This document shows positions 36,952 through 46,055 of a stretch of DNA of 64,000 nt, piece after piece (within the stretch, counting starts at the first letter, position 1; every line of letters starts with the position of its first letter). Below the pieces are notes generated by a model, which had not been told where the DNA came from, searched no databases, and saw only the letters and a list, made by a program, of their open reading frames with translations. The DNA comes from Bacteroidales bacterium (GTDB taxonomy: Bacteria > Bacteroidota > Bacteroidia > Bacteroidales > UBA6680). The translations under genes were made by a program, and so were the position numbers. The stretch lies in assembly GCA_025210735.1 (NCBI GenBank), contig JAOARD010000061.1:1-64000 (forward strand), given 5' to 3'.

Positions 36952-38448
36952 TTAAGCGTTTGTATCTTTTAGAATAACATCATGTGCTCCACCTTCTATT
37001 ATACTTGTTGATGATACAAGTGTAATTTTAGCTTTGTCTTTTAGTTCTGGTATTGTAATAGCACCACAACTGCACATGGTTGATTTTATCTTACCTATAG
37101 TAATGTCAAGGTTATCTTTAAGTTTTCCTGCGTACGGAACATAGCTGTCAACACCTTCTTCAAATTTAAGGTTCTCGCTTCCTCCCATATCGTAGCGTTG
37201 CCAGTTTCTTGCGCGGTTTGAACCTTCGCCCCAATACTCTTTAACATAACTGTTACCCATCTTCAGTTTCTTGGTTGGGCTTTCGTCAAAACGGGCAAAA
37301 TACCTACCCATCATCATAAAGTCAGCACCCATTGCAAGAGCAAGTACCATATGGTAATCCTGTACAAGACCTCCGTCAGTACAAATAGGAATATATACAC
37401 CAGTCTTCTCAAAGTACTCATCTCTGGCTTCTGCAACCTCAATAACAGAAGAAGCCTGACCTCTACCAATTCCTTTCTGTTCTCTGGTTATGCAGATTGA
37501 ACCTCCTCCAATACCAACTTTTATAAAGTCAGCACCAGCCTCGGCAAGATAAAGGAAACCCTCTTTGTCAACAATGTTTCCGGCACCTATCTTAACCTTA
37601 TCGCCATATTTGTCTTTGATAAATTTTATGGCATCGTATTGCCACTCAGAATATCCGTCAGATGAGTCAAGACATAGTACATCTACACCAGCTTCAACAA
37701 GCGCAGGTACTCGTTCCTCATGATCTCTGGTATTTATACCAGCACCAACCATAAGTTTCTTGTTTTCGTCAAGCAATTCGTAAGGATTCTCTTTGTGATC
37801 TTCGTAATCTTTTCTGAATACAAAATAACAAAGATTCTGATTTTCGTCAATAATAGGAAGAGTATTCAGTTTATTCTCCCAAATAATGTCGTTTGCTTCA
37901 GAGAGTGTAATACCAAGTTTTCCATGAACAAGTTTTGAGAATGGAGTCATAAACTCCTCTACTTTCTTGTTCATAGAGTCTTTGTTTTTTCTGTAATCTC
38001 TGCTTGTTACAAAACCAAGAAGTTTACCATTTGCGCTACCATTATGTGTAACTGCAATTGTAGAGTGTCCTGTCTTCTTTTTTAATTCAATTACATCTTT
38101 AAGCGTGCTGTCAGGAGTAATGTTTGCGTCACTGACAACAAATCCTGCTTTAAATTTCTTTACTCTTTTAACCATCTCAACCTGATTCTCTATTGATTGA
38201 GATCCGTAGATAAATGATAGTCCACCATTTCTTGCCAATGCTATACCTAATCCGTCGTCAGAAACAGATTGCATAATTGCCGAAACAAATGGGATGTTTA
38301 ATTCTATTTCAGGTTTGTCACCTTTTTTAAACTTTACCACTGGTGTTTTGAGAGATACTGATTGTGGTAAACAATTTTTGGTTGTTAAACCCGGTACTAA
38401 TAAGTATTCGCTAAAAGTCCTAGATACATCGGTGAAATAATGAGCCAT
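36952..38448 (-). CDS. guaB: IMP dehydrogenase, Tritrichomonas-like type
   Basis: Oxidises IMP to XMP with NAD+, the first committed step to GMP. The protein has 498 residues: a TIM barrel with an inserted CBS pair. The catalytic Cys is in [19 protein letters not shown], and the mobile flap includes [10 protein letters not shown] with the Arg-Tyr pair. From memory the sequence is strikingly like Tritrichomonas foetus IMPDH, sharing [11 protein letters not shown], QSIENQ- and AGKLKDN-type segments, more than the usual E. coli/Bacillus GuaB. The frame extends to 38499, but a -7 element at 38487-38494 and an AGGAGG six bases before the ATG at 38448 fix the start. Confidence 0.95.
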   Translation of the reverse strand: MAHYFTDVSRTFSEYLLVPGLTTKNCLPQSVSLKTPVVKFKKGDKPEIELNIPFVSAIMQSVSDDGLGIALARNGGLSFIYGSQSIENQVEMVKRVKKFKAGFVVSDANITPDSTLKDVIELKKKTGHSTIAVTHNGSANGKLLGFVTSRDYRKNKDSMNKKVEEFMTPFSKLVHGKLGITLSEANDIIWENKLNTLPIIDENQNLCYFVFRKDYEDHKENPYELLDENKKLMVGAGINTRDHEERVPALVEAGVDVLCLDSSDGYSEWQYDAIKFIKDKYGDKVKIGAGNIVDKEGFLYLAEAGADFIKVGIGGGSICITREQKGIGRGQASSVIEVAEARDEYFEKTGVYIPICTDGGLVQDYHMVLALAMGADFMMMGRYFARFDESPTKKLKMGNSYVKEYWGEGSNRARNWQRYDMGGSENLKFEEGVDSYVPYAGKLKDNLDITIGKIKSTMCSCGAITIPELKDKAKITLVSSTSIIEGGAHDVILKDTNA

Positions 38449-38454
38449 GTTTTT

Positions 38455-38460
38455 CCTCCT
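38455..38460 (-). promoter_or_regulatory. Strong Shine-Dalgarno site of guaB
   Basis: AGGAGG six bases before the ATG at 38448. A full-length site is unusual in this window, where most genes have A-rich leaders only. Confidence 0.7.
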
Positions 38461-38486
38461 TTGATTCTTTTGAGATAAAAATTTTG

Positions 38487-38494
38487 CAAATATA
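38487..38494 (-). promoter_or_regulatory. -7 element of guaB
   Basis: Minus-strand TATATTTG followed by C, perfect TAnnTTTG. It gives a leader of roughly 30 bases and rules out the upstream in-frame start at 38499. Confidence 0.6.
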
Positions 38495-38696
38495 ATCATT
38501 ATTACTCTTTAAAAGCTCTGATTAAAGTAGTTATTTTTCTAATATTTTCAGTATCGGATGCAACGTTTAGCTTTTTATTAAGTCTAAAGGCTGTAATTCA
38601 GATTTTGGAACCTGTGTTTTTGATGAATTTACTGATAATGAGAAGATAATTTATATACCATAAATTTTATACTAATCAATTAAACAATAAACTTAA

Positions 38697-41267
38697 ATGA
38701 AAAAGAGCTACATTATTTTTGTACTGCTTGTTAGTTTTTTTGCAAATAGTTTGCTTAATGCACAATCAAGCAGCAATGTTGCCAACTACAGATTGGCAGA
38801 GCGATTCTCGCCTACAAAGATCAGGCGTATGGTTTTCTCTACTTCGGTAAGACCAAACTGGCTTTCAACCGGAGATAAGTTCTGGTATTCTTACAAAACC
38901 TCAGAGGGAACTTTTTATTATATAGTTGATCTGAATTCAAAGAGTAAAAGACAACTTTTTGACAACCACAAGATGGCAGCTATGTTAACAAAGATCACAA
39001 AAGATCCTTATGATTATCAGCATTTACCAAAGATGAAGCTGAAGTTTGTAAAAGATGATACTGCTTTCCAATTTGACGTTACAAGTACGCAGGATGAGGT
39101 GAAGAAGAAAGAGGAAGAGAAGGTTGATGAGTCAGATAAGGAGAATACAAAGGAGAAGAAAGAGGATAAAAAGAAAAAGGGTAAGAAGAAGAAGGGTAAC
39201 GGAAAACCAAAAAAGAAGGTTTTTCATTTGGAGTATAATTTAAGAACAGGTGTTCTTTCAGAGGTAGTTGACTGGAAAGAGAAGAAGGATGACCCGAGAT
39301 GGGCAAATATCTCGCCAGATGGAGAGACTGTAATTTTTGCAAGAGATTATAATCTGTACTGGATGGATAAAGAGAATTATCAGAAGGCTTTAAAGGATGA
39401 TAAAGACTCCACAATTATTGAACATCAGCTTACTACCGATGGTTTACAGCACTACTCTTACGGAGGAGGCTATACTAAGATGGTTAATGATAGCGAGAAG
39501 AAGGTAAAAGAGGAATCAGAAAAGAGGAGAGGAGCATGGATTCAGTGGTCGCCTGATTCAAAGAAGTTTGCAATGGTTAGAAGCGACAGGCGTAAGGTTA
39601 AAGAGTTGTGGGTTATAGATGTACTTAAGAATCCTAGACCGGTACTTGAACCTTACAGATATCAGATGCCTGGTGAGAAAGAGGCACCTCAGTATGAGAT
39701 GTGGGTGTTTGATATGGATAAGAAAGAGGGTAAAAAGATTGATGTAAGCAGATTCGCTGATCAGAGTGTTTGGGTTCACAGAGCAGATGTGTCTAATAAA
39801 GAGTCAATAAAGGATTATGTACCATCAAAATGGTTGTCAAAATCAGCTGATAAGATATATTTTACAAGAGTAAGCAGAGATCTGCATAAGATAGATCTTT
39901 GTGTAGCAGATGTGAATAGTGGAGAGATTAAGGTCTTAATAGAAGAGAGACTTAATACTTATGTTGAGGTAAGAAGTCCGTTTTTTGTAAATAACGAGCG
40001 TGAGATTATTCACTGGTCTGAACGTGATGGTTGGGCTCACCTGTATCTGTATGATACAAATGGTAATATTAAGAGACAACTTACATCAGGTGCATGGCAT
40101 GTACAGAATATTGTTGATGTAGATGAACGCAACAGAGTTGTATATTTTACTGCTAACGGACGCGAAAAGAATGAAAACCCTTATTATGAGCATCTGTATC
40201 GTGTAAATATGGATGGTTCAGGACTTATGCTTTTAAATAAGGGTAACTTTGATAACAGAGTTGAAATGAGTGACTCTAAGCGTTATTTTATAAATAATTA
40301 TTCAAGAGTGAATACAGTACCAGCAAGTGATATCAGAGATACAAAAGGTAATGTTGTATTAAAGCTAGAGAAAGCAGATTTGTCGAATCTGTTTGCTGCG
40401 GGTTATAAATTCCCTGAGCCATTTAAAGCAAAGGCTGCTGATGGTATTACAGATATCTATGGTGTTATTTATAAGCCTTTTAATTTTGATTCAACAAAAA
40501 CTTATCCTCTTATAGAGTATGTTTACCCGGGACCACAAACAGAGGCTGTTAATACACGTTTTTCTGCAAGAATGGATAATACTGATCGTTTAGCTCAGTT
40601 AGGCTTTGTTGTTATTACATTAGGAAACCGTGGTGGTCATCCTTCAAGATCTAAATGGTACCACAACTATGGTTACGGTAATCTTAGGGATTATGGTTTG
40701 GCAGATAAAAAGTATGTGGCAGAGCAGCTTGCTGACAGATTCAATTTTATTGATATAGACAGGGTTGGTATTACAGGGCACTCTGGTGGAGGATTTATGT
40801 CGACAGCTGCACTGTGTCAGTATCCTGATTTCTTTAAGGTAGCTGTATCATCTGCCGGTAATCATGAGAATAATATCTATAACCGATGGTGGAGTGAGAA
40901 ACATCATGGTGTTAAGGAGAAAAAGATGGATGATGGAAGTTCAAAGTTTATCTACGATATAGAGAAGAATTCTCAGTTGGCAAAGAATTTAAAAGGTAAA
41001 CTGTTGCTTGTAACCGGAGATATTGATAATAATGTTCATCCGGGGAATACCATACGTATGGCTAATGCTCTTATTAAGGCAAATAAACGTTTCGACTTTT
41101 TTATAATGCCTGGTCAACGTCATGGTTTTGGTAGCCAGCGTGAGTACTTTTTCTGGTTAAAAGCAGACTATTTCTGCAAACACCTGATTGGAGACGGATC
41201 TATAAGTACAGATATATTTGAGATGAGAAGAGAACGTAAAATCACTTCGAGTAAGAAGGAGAGATAG
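38697..41267 (+). CDS. S9-family (DPP IV-like) serine peptidase with Lys-rich insertion
   Basis: An exported prolyl-oligopeptidase-type peptidase of 856 residues. A signal peptide (YIIFVLLVSFFANSLLNAQ) is followed by a DPP IV-like beta-propeller and a C-terminal alpha/beta-hydrolase domain. The triad is visible: Ser696 in GHSGGGF, Asp777 in GDIDNNVH and His809 in GQRHGFG. Such enzymes cleave dipeptides from peptides in the periplasm. Residues about 132-175 are an insertion of almost only Lys, Glu and Asp inside the propeller, not typical of the family and probably a disordered loop. The gene is monocistronic and ends at a terminator. Confidence 0.92.
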   Translation: MKKSYIIFVLLVSFFANSLLNAQSSSNVANYRLAERFSPTKIRRMVFSTSVRPNWLSTGDKFWYSYKTSEGTFYYIVDLNSKSKRQLFDNHKMAAMLTKITKDPYDYQHLPKMKLKFVKDDTAFQFDVTSTQDEVKKKEEEKVDESDKENTKEKKEDKKKKGKKKKGNGKPKKKVFHLEYNLRTGVLSEVVDWKEKKDDPRWANISPDGETVIFARDYNLYWMDKENYQKALKDDKDSTIIEHQLTTDGLQHYSYGGGYTKMVNDSEKKVKEESEKRRGAWIQWSPDSKKFAMVRSDRRKVKELWVIDVLKNPRPVLEPYRYQMPGEKEAPQYEMWVFDMDKKEGKKIDVSRFADQSVWVHRADVSNKESIKDYVPSKWLSKSADKIYFTRVSRDLHKIDLCVADVNSGEIKVLIEERLNTYVEVRSPFFVNNEREIIHWSERDGWAHLYLYDTNGNIKRQLTSGAWHVQNIVDVDERNRVVYFTANGREKNENPYYEHLYRVNMDGSGLMLLNKGNFDNRVEMSDSKRYFINNYSRVNTVPASDIRDTKGNVVLKLEKADLSNLFAAGYKFPEPFKAKAADGITDIYGVIYKPFNFDSTKTYPLIEYVYPGPQTEAVNTRFSARMDNTDRLAQLGFVVITLGNRGGHPSRSKWYHNYGYGNLRDYGLADKKYVAEQLADRFNFIDIDRVGITGHSGGGFMSTAALCQYPDFFKVAVSSAGNHENNIYNRWWSEKHHGVKEKKMDDGSSKFIYDIEKNSQLAKNLKGKLLLVTGDIDNNVHPGNTIRMANALIKANKRFDFFIMPGQRHGFGSQREYFFWLKADYFCKHLIGDGSISTDIFEMRRERKITSSKKER

Positions 41268-41276
41268 TTAAAGATA

Positions 41277-41302
41277 ATGAGGAGCGTTTTATCGCTCCTC
41301 AT
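41277..41302. terminator. Bidirectional terminator, S9 peptidase / lipoprotein
   Basis: Perfect 10-bp stem (41277-41286 with 41293-41302) with a TTTTAT loop between convergent genes. Confidence 0.8.
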
Positions 41303-41311
41303 ATGTTTTAT

Positions 41312-42493
41312 TTAGTGTGTTTTACGTAGGTTAATCTTCCAGACATCAATAATATCGTCTGGTATTTTAGGCAGAGCCATATTCTCTTTGTGTACAGAGT
41401 TGTACACTGTAAGAAGTTCATCCGGGTTTTCCAGTACATTTTTTAATCCTGTTTCACCCATCTCATTATTTATAGTGTTGTATATGTAATATCCCAGATA
41501 GTTGTCTGCAACAGGTCTGTTTCTAATAGCTTCCACATCAATTACATCTCCTTTGTAATATCGTTTTAGTCTGTTGAATGACAGATCAGTGTATGTTCTC
41601 TCTCTTATCTCTATATAAGTGGTATCAGGATTATTACTACTTAGTAAAGTTCTGTAATTTGTAACCCACTCATTATATAATTCATTAAGAAGCTCTCTGT
41701 TGTTATACATCTCTTGTACATATCTGTCTTTTGTGTTAACATCAATAAGGTGCGAAGATCCATTTACAATAATCTTTTTTTGCCATTTATATATAGTATT
41801 GTCTTCTGCATAGTTAAATTTAAACCATCTGTTGTATAGGTGTTGATGAACTCTAAAGGCGATAACATTCTCAAAATTATTAAATCTGTTATAGTCAATC
41901 AGGTCAATGAATATTTTGTTTTCTCTTGTAATATCAGAGCTACTGCCATCAATACACAGTACAACCTCAATATTCTGATTCTGATCTGTTGTTTCGGGTA
42001 ATACATTATTTACTGTGTGTATAATATTACTCTCAACATTATCTATATTATTGCTTAACTTATTCAACATCTGTTCTGCAGATATATTGTAGCCATTATC
42101 CCAGTATTCAATCCACTGATCGGTAAGTACACCAGACATTGATATCTTTTTGTATGGCAGATTATAAAAGGCCTCACGATATGCATTTTTTCCTTTGAAT
42201 GTTGCTGCATTATTAAATGCAGATGATGACTCTACAAAGATTGAGTATTCTGGGAGTTGTAATAATTTTTCTATTTTATCTTTCAGAATTGCATCATTTC
42301 TGTTTTCGATTATTTTTATTGTATCGTTGTCTTTTATGGTACTAACAGTATCTTTACTCTTAAGGTAATTTATTACTCCAAGAAACTTTAATGCTGGCTC
42401 GTTATTTATTTTGAGTGTACCAGTCTTCTTCTCTGCACATGCACTTATTAAAAGCGCTATTGTGAGTATTACAAAGTAGAGTTGTCTGTTCAT
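41312..42493 (-). CDS. Lipoprotein, possible degenerate DUF5700-like metalloprotease
   Basis: A 393-residue lipoprotein (lipobox LLISAC, Cys18). The layout recalls the DUF5700/DUF2268 group of putative zinc proteases: a central FENVIAFRVHQHLYN where an active member would have HExxH, and a late GYYIYNTINNEMGETG followed by PDELLTVYN, which is typical of that group. The glutamate and second histidine of HExxH are absent (HQHLY), so a zinc site is unlikely. The family assignment is tentative and from pattern only. No partner genes are adjacent. Confidence 0.45.
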   Translation of the reverse strand: MNRQLYFVILTIALLISACAEKKTGTLKINNEPALKFLGVINYLKSKDTVSTIKDNDTIKIIENRNDAILKDKIEKLLQLPEYSIFVESSSAFNNAATFKGKNAYREAFYNLPYKKISMSGVLTDQWIEYWDNGYNISAEQMLNKLSNNIDNVESNIIHTVNNVLPETTDQNQNIEVVLCIDGSSSDITRENKIFIDLIDYNRFNNFENVIAFRVHQHLYNRWFKFNYAEDNTIYKWQKKIIVNGSSHLIDVNTKDRYVQEMYNNRELLNELYNEWVTNYRTLLSSNNPDTTYIEIRERTYTDLSFNRLKRYYKGDVIDVEAIRNRPVADNYLGYYIYNTINNEMGETGLKNVLENPDELLTVYNSVHKENMALPKIPDDIIDVWKINLRKTH

Positions 42494-42794
42494 AAATCTT
42501 TCTTTTATTTCTTATTTATTAGATAACTAAATGTGTAAAATAACTTATAGAATATAGACATAAACTTGCCACGATAAATTATTTTTTAATTATCTAAGTT
42601 ATGCAAAAGTAGATATATGAGTCAATATAAAAACTACATTTTTTTTGTAAAAAGTTGTTGTCATTTAAAAAAGGTGATATAGCTCAATTTTTGCAAAAAA
42701 ACTGTCAATTACCTATTGAGTTTGCTGAAAAATGGTCTTAACTTATGAATCAGAATTTTTTATGATGTTTAACTTAATTGTATATAATTTATTT
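42494..42794. other. Intergenic region between divergent genes
   Basis: About 300 AT-rich bases upstream of both the lipoprotein gene and the gene at 42795. No perfect TAnnTTTG is present; TGAGTTTG at 42717-42724 is one mismatch away. The in-frame extension of the next gene to 42732 lies here but looks non-coding. Confidence 0.45.
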
Positions 42795-43442
42795 ATGACC
42801 CCTAAGTTTTATAAGCCCCAGTCAGTTCAATTAGAGATTTATAGAAAAGCTTTAGAGAGTGTAAAAAACCAAAAGGAGATATGTCAGATTATCTCTGATT
42901 ACGGTTATACCCCGGAGAAGATTGATGAGGGAGTTGATTTATTGGTTAAGACCAAAAGTTTGTATGCTTTTAATGCAAAGGAAGAGTATCAGTGTAAAAG
43001 AGCAAAAAGCATGTTTAAGTCAACCTACGATGTACAGTTTACAATATTTAAATCGCATGTGAAGAAGGCGGTTATGATATACGGTAAGGAGAGTGCAACC
43101 TGCGAGATTCTTGGTATAAGCGGACCTATACCATTATCGTATAAAAAGTCGATGAATATTATGTATAGGTTTTATAATAATATTCTTGATAGTGGTGATG
43201 TTTTACGTGATTTTATAAGGAGTGGCATATCACATGATACCTTAAGTGTAGCAAGACAGAAATTGAGTGAAATAGAGGAGTTGAAGAGTATTTATAATGC
43301 CGTTAAACAGAATGTTGTTTCAACTGATGACAGGAAGAGTGAAGCTTTTGAGAGTGTTAAAGAGTGGATGCAGGATTTTGTTAGTACTTCAAGGGTAGCA
43401 CTTAAAGACAGAAAAGAGCTGCTTGAGGTAATTGGATTTTAA
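42795..43442 (+). CDS. Helical protein of unknown function
   Basis: A 215-residue, mostly helical, soluble-looking protein starting MTPKFYKPQS. It is rich in Lys, Glu and Ser, has no signal peptide or membrane segment, and shows segments such as YRKALESVKNQKEI and MYRFYNNILDSGDVLRDF. I do not recognise the family. The frame is open to an ATG at 42732, but the extra 21 residues are hydrophobic and out of character, so I start at 42795. Convergent with the HEAT-repeat gene. Confidence 0.6.
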   Translation: MTPKFYKPQSVQLEIYRKALESVKNQKEICQIISDYGYTPEKIDEGVDLLVKTKSLYAFNAKEEYQCKRAKSMFKSTYDVQFTIFKSHVKKAVMIYGKESATCEILGISGPIPLSYKKSMNIMYRFYNNILDSGDVLRDFIRSGISHDTLSVARQKLSEIEELKSIYNAVKQNVVSTDDRKSEAFESVKEWMQDFVSTSRVALKDRKELLEVIGF

Positions 43443-43495
43443 TGATATTTAAAGGGCGTTGTATATCTAATACAGATGCTTTTAGTTATGGGTGA

Positions 43496-43532
43496 AGGGA
43501 GTAGCTAGTGATTGCTGGCTCTCCTTTTTTTT
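43496..43532 (+). terminator. Possible terminator of the 42795-43442 gene
   Basis: Imperfect stem (GGGAG near 43497 with CTCTCC near 43519) followed by a run of eight Ts. It overlaps the 3' end of the convergent HEAT-repeat gene. Confidence 0.4.
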
Positions 43533-44224
43533 ATGAGTTCTATACTTCTGTTTATCTCCTCAATAATGTATTTGCTGTTGGTGCATAACAGTTGCTCCTC
43601 AAGAAAGCTCAGGCTATTACAAAAGGCCGACAATGCTCTTATTGCCTTCCATCTTAAAAGATTGTTATCCGGGTTATTCTCAATAATATCTATAAGTTTT
43701 GAGTAGTTGTAGTTATTGCTGTTGTAAAAGCAAATATGACCAACTACGTCAATTGCCTCAGGTGTTGCTATTTTATTATATATTGTAATGTGTCTATCTA
43801 CAAAATAAAGTGCTTCTGTATTAAATCTGATAATTGTTCTTGCAACAATATCTCTGGGTAACGGATAACTACTCTTTTTGAATGGTTTTTTATCTACCTC
43901 TTTATGCTGATTATTACCAATTTTACCAAGAAGATTGGTGAGCAGAGGTAGCGAGATAGTACCAATATGAGTAAGAGAGTTACATATCTCAATTTTAGTA
44001 TATAGCTTTTTCTCCTTTTCTAATGCATTACAGAGTGTTGTGACTGTTTCTATATCCTTATATCTTTTTATTAATCTGGCAGCCGTGGTTCTTTCTGTAC
44101 TTATTTTGCTGAATAGCAGTTGTGTAATGGCTACTCTATTCAGATTGCTGAATTTTTTCTCTTCACCATTATCTACAAAACCTCTGCTTTGCATCTGTTT
44201 GTCGGAACTTAATAGTTTATTCAT
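43505..44224 (-). CDS. HEAT-repeat protein of unknown function
   Basis: A protein of about 239 residues built from short helix pairs with HEAT-like periodicity, for example TTAARLIKRYKDIETVTTLCNAL and NNLLRWKAIRALSAFCNSL. Such repeats usually serve protein-protein contact. The frame extends to 44272, but the ATG at 44224 overlaps the end of the HD-domain gene by 8 bases and gives a compact operon, so it is preferred. Third gene of the trio 44891-45988 / 44217-44885 / 43505-44224. Confidence 0.65.
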   Translation of the reverse strand: MNKLLSSDKQMQSRGFVDNGEEKKFSNLNRVAITQLLFSKISTERTTAARLIKRYKDIETVTTLCNALEKEKKLYTKIEICNSLTHIGTISLPLLTNLLGKIGNNQHKEVDKKPFKKSSYPLPRDIVARTIIRFNTEALYFVDRHITIYNKIATPEAIDVVGHICFYNSNNYNYSKLIDIIENNPDNNLLRWKAIRALSAFCNSLSFLEEQLLCTNSKYIIEEINRSIELIKKRRASNH

Positions 44225-44885
44225 TTTTGTATATAAAACCTTCTGTATGACACTCTTTGTAAAACTGTTCAAGATATGTTAACATGAATTTGTGTCGTTC
44301 TTCGGCCATAATTCTACCTCTGTCTGTTTTTATAAGCTCTTTCAGACTTAGTAATTTCTCATAGAAATGGTTTATTGTAGGCGATTCGTGTTTCTTATAT
44401 TGCTCTTTTGTCATTCCATATTCCGGTTCAATTTCCGGATTATATATCTCTCTGTTTTTGTATCCTCCATAATTGAATGTTCTGGCAATACCAATTGCCC
44501 CAATAGCATCTAACATATCGGCATCGCTTACAATATTAAACTCTATAGATTTTATAATATGATGTTTGTCGCTATTACTGAAACCAATATTCTGAACTAT
44601 ATTTATTACATCTCTAATTATATCATTGTTTACAGCAATATCAGAGAGAAAGCGTTCTGCTTTTTGTAATCTATGTTCTGTATTATTGCCAAATATTTTG
44701 TGATCAGCAATATCGTGTAGCAGAGCGGCAAGTTCAACAATTAAAATGTTGGCTTCTGTATCCTGAGCAATTTCTACACTATTTTTCCATACCCTCTCTA
44801 TATGCCACCATCCGTGTCCTGATTCTGCATTATTAAGTTCAGTTTTTACAAACTCAACTGCTTTATCAATTATGATTCTACTCAC
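44217..44885 (-). CDS. HD-domain phosphohydrolase (YedJ/YpgQ-like)
   Basis: A 222-residue HD-superfamily protein. Metal-binding residues are visible: HGWWHIERVW near residue 24, LLHDIADHK near 57 (the His-Asp pair) and the late Asp in SDADMLDAIGAIG near 120. FNYGGYKN and the NHFYEKLL segment fit the YedJ/YpgQ group. These hydrolyse nucleotides or other phosphates; the substrate is unknown here. The start is GTG, 5 bases after the stop of the transglutaminase gene. No closer ATG would keep the first metal site. Confidence 0.85.
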   Translation of the reverse strand: MSRIIIDKAVEFVKTELNNAESGHGWWHIERVWKNSVEIAQDTEANILIVELAALLHDIADHKIFGNNTEHRLQKAERFLSDIAVNNDIIRDVINIVQNIGFSNSDKHHIIKSIEFNIVSDADMLDAIGAIGIARTFNYGGYKNREIYNPEIEPEYGMTKEQYKKHESPTINHFYEKLLSLKELIKTDRGRIMAEERHKFMLTYLEQFYKECHTEGFIYKNE

Positions 44886-44890
44886 CTGTC

Positions 44891-45988
44891 TTATCTTAAA
44901 TAGTCTTTATATTGTTTAATCTGTTTGTCAGTATCTTTGAGTATTCTGTTAATCTCTCTCTGCATCTTTCTACTGGTTTTGTAAATGTCTTGCGAATATA
45001 CAGATATGTCGTATAGATTTTCTGATGCAATTATAAAATGCTCTCTTGCTAATTCAAGTTTATTTATAATAAGTCTCAGATCTTCGTTATCTGGTCTGCC
45101 ATTCTTGGACTTAAGTATTTTAACAACACTATTATTAATGTTTACACCTTTGTTAAAATTACCAACGGCAATATTATACTCCTCTGTGGCAATGTTATAG
45201 GCGGTGTACTCTATATGTCTTTTAATAATGCTATTTGTAATACCATTATCATATACTCTTTTATATTTCGATTTTAATTTATTCAGATTACTACCTCTTA
45301 GATACTCTTCAATTAAAGTTTTATAATTGAATTTGGTTTTGGGTTTAATCTGATTATGATTATTATCAAATGTTTTAGCTGTTATTGGAGACTCAGAGAA
45401 CTGCCATATTGGATCAAATGGCATGTGTGTATCAATAAATACATCTGGTTTGTCAAGAAAATACTTCTCTCTGTATGTTTGGTAATACTTATTACCTCTG
45501 TAATACCCAGCTGCCCATGTTGCATCTATGCAAAGCCATTTGTTATTAATATAAACGGCATTCCACGCATGTCCGAGTTTAGATATTTTGCCATTCTGCT
45601 TTGTATAACCTTCAATAACAACCGATTTTATACCTGATTCTTTGCATAGGATATTAAAAAGTTCAGCATAGTGTTGGCACACACCAACTCTGGTTTTCAT
45701 AACTTCAGTAATAATCTGATTTTTATTATTGTATTCTCTTTCAACCGATCTTATTTTTGTATTGTATCTGATATTGTGAGTAATCCAGAAGAATATTGCC
45801 CTTACCTTATCTTCTTCGGCTTCAGATTTTTTGGTAATTATCTTTGCAAGATTTTTTACAGAGGTTCTGTTTGATACTTTAATTGTGCCTACATACTCAT
45901 CAACATTGTTGTATTTGTTATTATTATCCTGTGCACCTATGTTTTGTATAAATGCTAATAGAATTATATATGTAATTACTGCTCTCAT
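44891..45988 (-). CDS. Secreted transglutaminase-like cysteine protein
   Basis: A 365-residue protein with a signal peptide (VITYIILLAFIQNIGAQ). The transglutaminase-like core shows the triad order Cys (GVCQHYAELFNILC), His (KLGHAWNAVYI) and Asp (LCIDATWAAGYY), preceded by IFFWITHNIRYNT, a usual family lead-in. The C-terminal third is helical and Lys/Asn-rich. Bacterial members often act as peptidases or amidases. Location periplasmic by signal peptide. First gene of a tight minus-strand trio. Confidence 0.85.
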   Translation of the reverse strand: MRAVITYIILLAFIQNIGAQDNNNKYNNVDEYVGTIKVSNRTSVKNLAKIITKKSEAEEDKVRAIFFWITHNIRYNTKIRSVEREYNNKNQIITEVMKTRVGVCQHYAELFNILCKESGIKSVVIEGYTKQNGKISKLGHAWNAVYINNKWLCIDATWAAGYYRGNKYYQTYREKYFLDKPDVFIDTHMPFDPIWQFSESPITAKTFDNNHNQIKPKTKFNYKTLIEEYLRGSNLNKLKSKYKRVYDNGITNSIIKRHIEYTAYNIATEEYNIAVGNFNKGVNINNSVVKILKSKNGRPDNEDLRLIINKLELAREHFIIASENLYDISVYSQDIYKTSRKMQREINRILKDTDKQIKQYKDYLR

Positions 45989-46007
45989 GATTGTGAATAT
46001 ATAAAAA

Positions 46008-46026
46008 GAGGGACAAAATGTCCCTC
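46008..46026 (-). terminator. Terminator of the dihydroorotate dehydrogenase-like gene
   Basis: Perfect 8-bp stem (46008-46015 with 46019-46026, loop AAA), followed on the minus strand by TTTTTATA. It lies 20 bases upstream of the transglutaminase start, so it also falls in that gene's promoter region. Confidence 0.75.
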
Positions 46027-46055
46027 ACTTAAAGAATAAATTTTGCGTGTCAAAA

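Noticed and set aside
38448..38499. Seventeen-residue N-terminal extension of guaB.
   Set aside because: A promoter -7 element and a strong Shine-Dalgarno site lie inside it.
42732..42794. Twenty-one-residue N-terminal extension of the helical protein gene.
   Set aside because: Hydrophobic and unlike the rest; I cannot exclude it, but ATG 42795 gives a more typical soluble start.
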